Origin: an uncultured Selenomonadales bacterium
GTDB lineage: Bacteria > Bacillota > Negativicutes > Selenomonadales > Selenomonadaceae
Reading direction: 5' to 3'
DNA: 8,324 nucleotides
NCBI GenBank assembly: GCA_947167555.1
Contig: CAMVIO010000079.1
Location: forward strand, 1 to 8,324
Shown here: positions 6,635-8,324 of the stretch, one piece after another
How positions within the stretch are numbered: the first letter of the stretch is position 1
Layout of the letters: every line of letters begins with the position of its first letter
Program-made: the position numbers and the translations under genes
Notes under the pieces: model-generated
What the model was told of the DNA's origin: nothing
Seen by the model: the letters and a program-made list of their open reading frames with translations, nothing else
The model's database searches: none

Positions 6635-7288
6635 TTATTTGAATCCGAAGAAAGCCTTGAGCTCTTTTTTCCTTTTCAGTTCTTTTGCGGTGAAGCCATA
6701 GTGCGCGGCGTGGGCGAGGGTGACGACGTTTTCAAGGAATTCGTCGTAAGGCAGCTCAAACCATTCCTCGGGGATTGCCGTATGGATCGTCCCGCCGTCG
6801 TTGTGACCGCCGCCCCACCACCAAGCCTCGTCGAGCTCGGCTTCATATGTGCCGTCGTCCATCTTGTTGAAGCAATACCACGAAGCCCATTCCTTCATGC
6901 CATCCGGCGTTTTCGGCCCTTCGTAGTGCGGCGCGGAGTAATTTTTTTCGGAATAGCCGGCTTCGCCTTTTTCCGCGCTTCTTTTGTAGACCCAGTATTT
7001 CTCTCCCGTCTCCTTCGGGATCCGTTTCACGGTGAAAACGCCGCTTTTGTAGATCGGCGTTTTCGTTCCCTTCACCCGGTTCTGTTCTGTCATGATCTCC
7101 GCCATGAACTTGACGGGACCTTTTCGTTCCGTTTGCTGTTTGAATGCCTTGGGGATGTCCTCCTTCTCAAGGCCGATAAAAGCATAATTCGACGTGGAAT
7201 AGCAGGTCTCGCCGCTGCCGTATATGTAGTACGCCGCGATGCAGTGATCTTTGTAATAGACGTTGTAATAGTCTGTGATGGTTGCCAT
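6635..7288 (-). CDS. uncharacterised Tyr/Trp-rich protein, 217 residues
   Basis: I do not recognise this protein. It starts at ATG 7288 with a strong ribosome site AAGGAGTG (7301-7294) and a plausible promoter just upstream, so the coding call is firm. It is unusually aromatic, with about 19 Tyr and 7 Trp; the first 35 residues hold nine Tyr (DYYNVYY, AAYYIYGSGETCY). The middle is basic and soluble. A striking motif WWWGGGHNDGG sits at 156-166, just after KMDDGTYEAELDEA. The C-terminus is a charged helix (KELKRKKELKAFFGFK). There is no signal peptide, membrane segment or Cys pair arranged like a metal site (Cys at 16, 29 and 139). It is monocistronic, lying between the HD-GYP gene and the Fur-family gene; its own 3' side has no convincing terminator. 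A carbohydrate-binding or immunity-like role would be speculation. Confidence 0.85.
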   Translation of the reverse strand: MATITDYYNVYYKDHCIAAYYIYGSGETCYSTSNYAFIGLEKEDIPKAFKQQTERKGPVKFMAEIMTEQNRVKGTKTPIYKSGVFTVKRIPKETGEKYWVYKRSAEKGEAGYSEKNYSAPHYEGPKTPDGMKEWASWYCFNKMDDGTYEAELDEAWWWGGGHNDGGTIHTAIPEEWFELPYDEFLENVVTLAHAAHYGFTAKELKRKKELKAFFGFK

Positions 7289-7313
7289 ACGAACACTCCT
7301 TATCGTTTTTTAC

Positions 7314-7342
7314 ATTTTATCATGCCGGGCATAAGGTATCCA
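7314..7342 (-). promoter_or_regulatory. promoter of the 217-residue protein gene, with palindrome in the spacer
   Basis: On the - strand TGGATA (7342-7337) and TAAAAT (7319-7314) are 17 bp apart, with TGA before the -10 box giving an extended -10. The predicted start is about 19 nt before the start codon. The spacer contains the inverted repeat ATGCC-G-GGCAT (7322-7332), a possible operator. Confidence 0.5.
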
Positions 7343-7374
7343 TGATTATCTTCATAAAATTTGCGGGGCAAACA

Positions 7375-7389
7375 TGGAAATCGTTTCCA
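7375..7389. promoter_or_regulatory. operator-like inverted repeat upstream of the fur-family promoter
   Basis: TGGAAATCGTTTCCA is a perfect inverted repeat with 6-bp arms and a 3-bp centre, ending 6 bp before the -35 box. A related element lies at the transcript start with its centre exactly 50 bp away. It is a candidate repressor site for the Fur-family protein encoded downstream, or for another regulator. Confidence 0.5.
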
Positions 7390-7395
7390 AATTCA

Positions 7396-7424
7396 TTGAC
7401 ATGGGAAACGACGCCTGCTAAAAT
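7396..7424 (+). promoter_or_regulatory. promoter of the fur-family/metal transporter operon
   Basis: A consensus TTGACA (7396-7401) and TAAAAT (7419-7424) are separated by 17 bp, which predicts a start near 7431 and a leader of about 80 nt. A half-element GGAAACG (7404-7410) lies inside the spacer, where a bound repressor would block polymerase. Confidence 0.8.
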
Positions 7425-7425
7425 A

Positions 7426-7438
7426 GGAAACGGTTTTC
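7426..7438. promoter_or_regulatory. second operator-like element at the predicted transcript start
   Basis: GGAAACGGTTTTC is an imperfect inverted repeat (GGAAA-CGG-TTTTC, one mismatch) of the same type as the element at 7375-7389. It directly follows the -10 box and covers the predicted start site. Confidence 0.45.
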
Positions 7439-7512
7439 AGTTTTGATTTTGAAGGGAACGATGGAAAAGTCACGGGGGGACTTGTTCAGCGTTTCCCTGA
7501 AGGAGAGCGGTA

Positions 7513-7908
7513 ATGAAATACAATACGAAGCAGAAGAAAGCGCTGCTCGAATATTTGGAGACGGCGCGCGGGCGGCATATCACGGTGGCGGAGATACGCG
7601 CCCATTTCGAGGGGCAGGGGGAGCCCATCGGGACGACGACGCTCTATCGGCAGATGGACGAGATGGTGCGCGAGGGCCTGCTCCGCAAGTATATCGTCGA
7701 TGAGAACAGTGCGGCCTGTTATGAGTACACGGGTGACGAGCCGACAGGGGAGCCGATCGTGCATTGCAAATGCGAGGGCTGCGGAAAGCTGCTGCATATC
7801 CGTTGCAGGCAGTTCGAGTCCGTGCGGGAGCACCTTTCGGGCGAGCATGCTTTTGTTGTCGACCCGAAACGCACGGTGCTTTACGGCTTGTGCCCGGATT
7901 GCAGATAA
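7513..7908 (+). CDS. Fur-family metalloregulator, Zur-like
   Basis: The 131-residue protein starts at ATG 7513 with AAGGAG at 7500-7505 (7-nt spacing). Residues 1-80 are the winged-helix DNA-binding domain (TVAEIRAHFEGQGEPIGTTTLYRQMDEMVREGLLRKY; recognition helix around 40-52). The C-terminal dimerisation domain carries the structural zinc site Cys87-x-x-Cys90 and Cys127-x-x-Cys130. Extra possible ligands are Cys69, His84, Cys85, His95, Cys98, Glu102 and His112; the usual Fur HHDH segment is replaced by VHCKC, and the run CGKLLHIRC resembles Zur-like regulators of Clostridia and Negativicutes as I remember them. Such proteins bind DNA when loaded with metal and shut off uptake genes. The gene lies 24 bp before a metal-binding lipoprotein gene, which supports zinc. 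Metal choice is not proven; manganese or iron remain possible. Confidence 0.9.
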   Translation: MKYNTKQKKALLEYLETARGRHITVAEIRAHFEGQGEPIGTTTLYRQMDEMVREGLLRKYIVDENSAACYEYTGDEPTGEPIVHCKCEGCGKLLHIRCRQFESVREHLSGEHAFVVDPKRTVLYGLCPDCR

Positions 7909-7932
7909 TTGAATGATATCGGAGGATAAACG

Positions 7933-8324
7933 ATGAAAAAGATTGTTTCCATTCTTGTTTGTGTGGTGATGCTGGCGCTGCTCGGCGGCTGCGGCGGGCA
8001 GACGCAGACCGGGCAGAAGCCTGAGACGAAGAACGAGCCGAAGAAGTTGAAAATCGTCACGACGATATTCCCCATCTATGACTGGACGTCGGAAATCCTT
8101 GGCGGAGAAGCGTCCAAAGTCGATCTGACGATGCTGCTGAAAAGCGGCGTCGATATGCACAGCTACCAGCCGACGGCGGACGACCTTGTGAAGCTGTCGT
8201 CCTGCGACGTCCTGATCTATGTTGGGGGCGAGTCGGACAAATGGGTCGAGGACGCGCGAAAGGAGGCCGTCAACAAGAATATGGTCGTGCTGCGGCTGAT
8301 GGACGTGCTCGGCGACCGGCTGAA
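7933..8324 (+). CDS. zinc/manganese-type ABC transporter substrate-binding lipoprotein (ZnuA-like), 3' truncated by window
   Basis: The start is ATG 7933, with GGAGGA at 7921-7926. The visible 130 residues begin with a lipoprotein signal peptide: basic MKK, a hydrophobic core and lipobox LGGC with lipidated Cys20. A polar Gln/Thr/Lys-rich linker (21-38) leads into the domain KIVTTIFPIYDWTSEILGG (40-58), the usual first strand and helix of cluster A-I (ZnuA/TroA/PsaA) proteins. SGVDMHSYQPTADD (71-84) is the conserved first metal-ligand segment, with His76 as ligand; VLIYVGGESDKWVED (93-107) matches the family block that follows. The His-rich loop and the other ligands lie beyond the edge. It would be anchored outside the membrane and deliver metal to a permease/ATPase pair likely encoded next. 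Pairing with a Zur-like repressor favours zinc over manganese. Confidence 0.92.
   Translation, partial: MKKIVSILVCVVMLALLGGCGGQTQTGQKPETKNEPKKLKIVTTIFPIYDWTSEILGGEASKVDLTMLLKSGVDMHSYQPTADDLVKLSSCDVLIYVGGESDKWVEDARKEAVNKNMVVLRLMDVLGDRL

Noticed and set aside
6701..7345. 214-residue + strand reading frame opposite the Tyr/Trp-rich gene
   Set aside because: It has a GTG start with no ribosome site and biased Arg/Val/Phe composition, and it mirrors a well-supported - strand gene with a strong ribosome site and promoter.
7342..7350. Fur-box-like ATGATTATC in the divergent intergenic region
   Set aside because: Only about one arm of the 19-bp consensus matches; this is within chance for AT-rich spacer.
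7461..7703. Possible upstream ATG with GAAGGGA site overlapping the start of the Fur-family gene in another frame
   Set aside because: The product would be an out-of-frame overlap with no recognisable sequence; the Fur-family start has a better ribosome site and a full domain.
7486..8160. 224-residue - strand reading frame across the Fur-family and lipoprotein genes
   Set aside because: It spans two clearly recognised + strand genes and their ribosome sites; its composition is that of an antisense shadow.

Overview
The window is a moderately GC-rich bacterial segment. I read it as Firmicutes-like, most probably from the class Negativicutes (Selenomonas or a relative). That assignment is an inference from the protein families, the strong Shine-Dalgarno sites, the mixed ATG/GTG/TTG starts and the lipoprotein signal; no marker gene in the window proves it.

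Region 1 (1-4992, all + strand) is a tightly packed run of six genes. In order they are: the C-terminal catalytic part of a bacterial O-GlcNAc-transferase/SPINDLY-like (GT41) glycosyltransferase cut by the left edge; a TPR protein with a Pro/Ala-rich linker; a methyltransferase-like protein whose SAM-binding motif I is not recognisable; a StrF/GT2-like glycosyltransferase; a HAD-IB phosphatase; and an orphan 148-residue protein. Short gaps and a GTGA overlap suggest one operon. The mix is typical of surface-protein or flagellin glycosylation loci, but no flagellin or other acceptor is in view. A hairpin between the third and fourth genes could modulate read-through.

Region 2 (4993-5172) holds tRNA-Arg(CCU) with its own extended -10 promoter and a strong rho-independent terminator. 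No terminator separates it from the operon upstream, so that operon may read through the tRNA. A short non-coding gap with imperfect hairpins follows.

Region 3 (5300-7342, - strand) holds two separately promoted genes: an HD-GYP cyclic-di-GMP phosphodiesterase with its own terminator, and an unrecognised 217-residue Tyr/Trp-rich protein. c-di-GMP turnover next to a likely flagellar/surface glycosylation cluster fits a motility or surface theme, but only by proximity.

Region 4 (7343-8324, + strand) is a metal homeostasis unit: a Cys-rich Fur-family (Zur-like) repressor followed 24 bp later by a zinc/manganese-type ABC transporter substrate-binding lipoprotein that runs off the right edge. A near-consensus promoter precedes the repressor. 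Around it lie repeated GGAAA/TTTCC elements that look like operators, and they do not resemble the classic Fur or Bacillus Zur box. Together these suggest an autoregulated metal-uptake operon.

I found no mobile elements, CRISPR arrays or rRNA. The least explained items are the degenerate methyltransferase-like protein, the two orphan proteins and the repeated elements at the Fur-family promoter.
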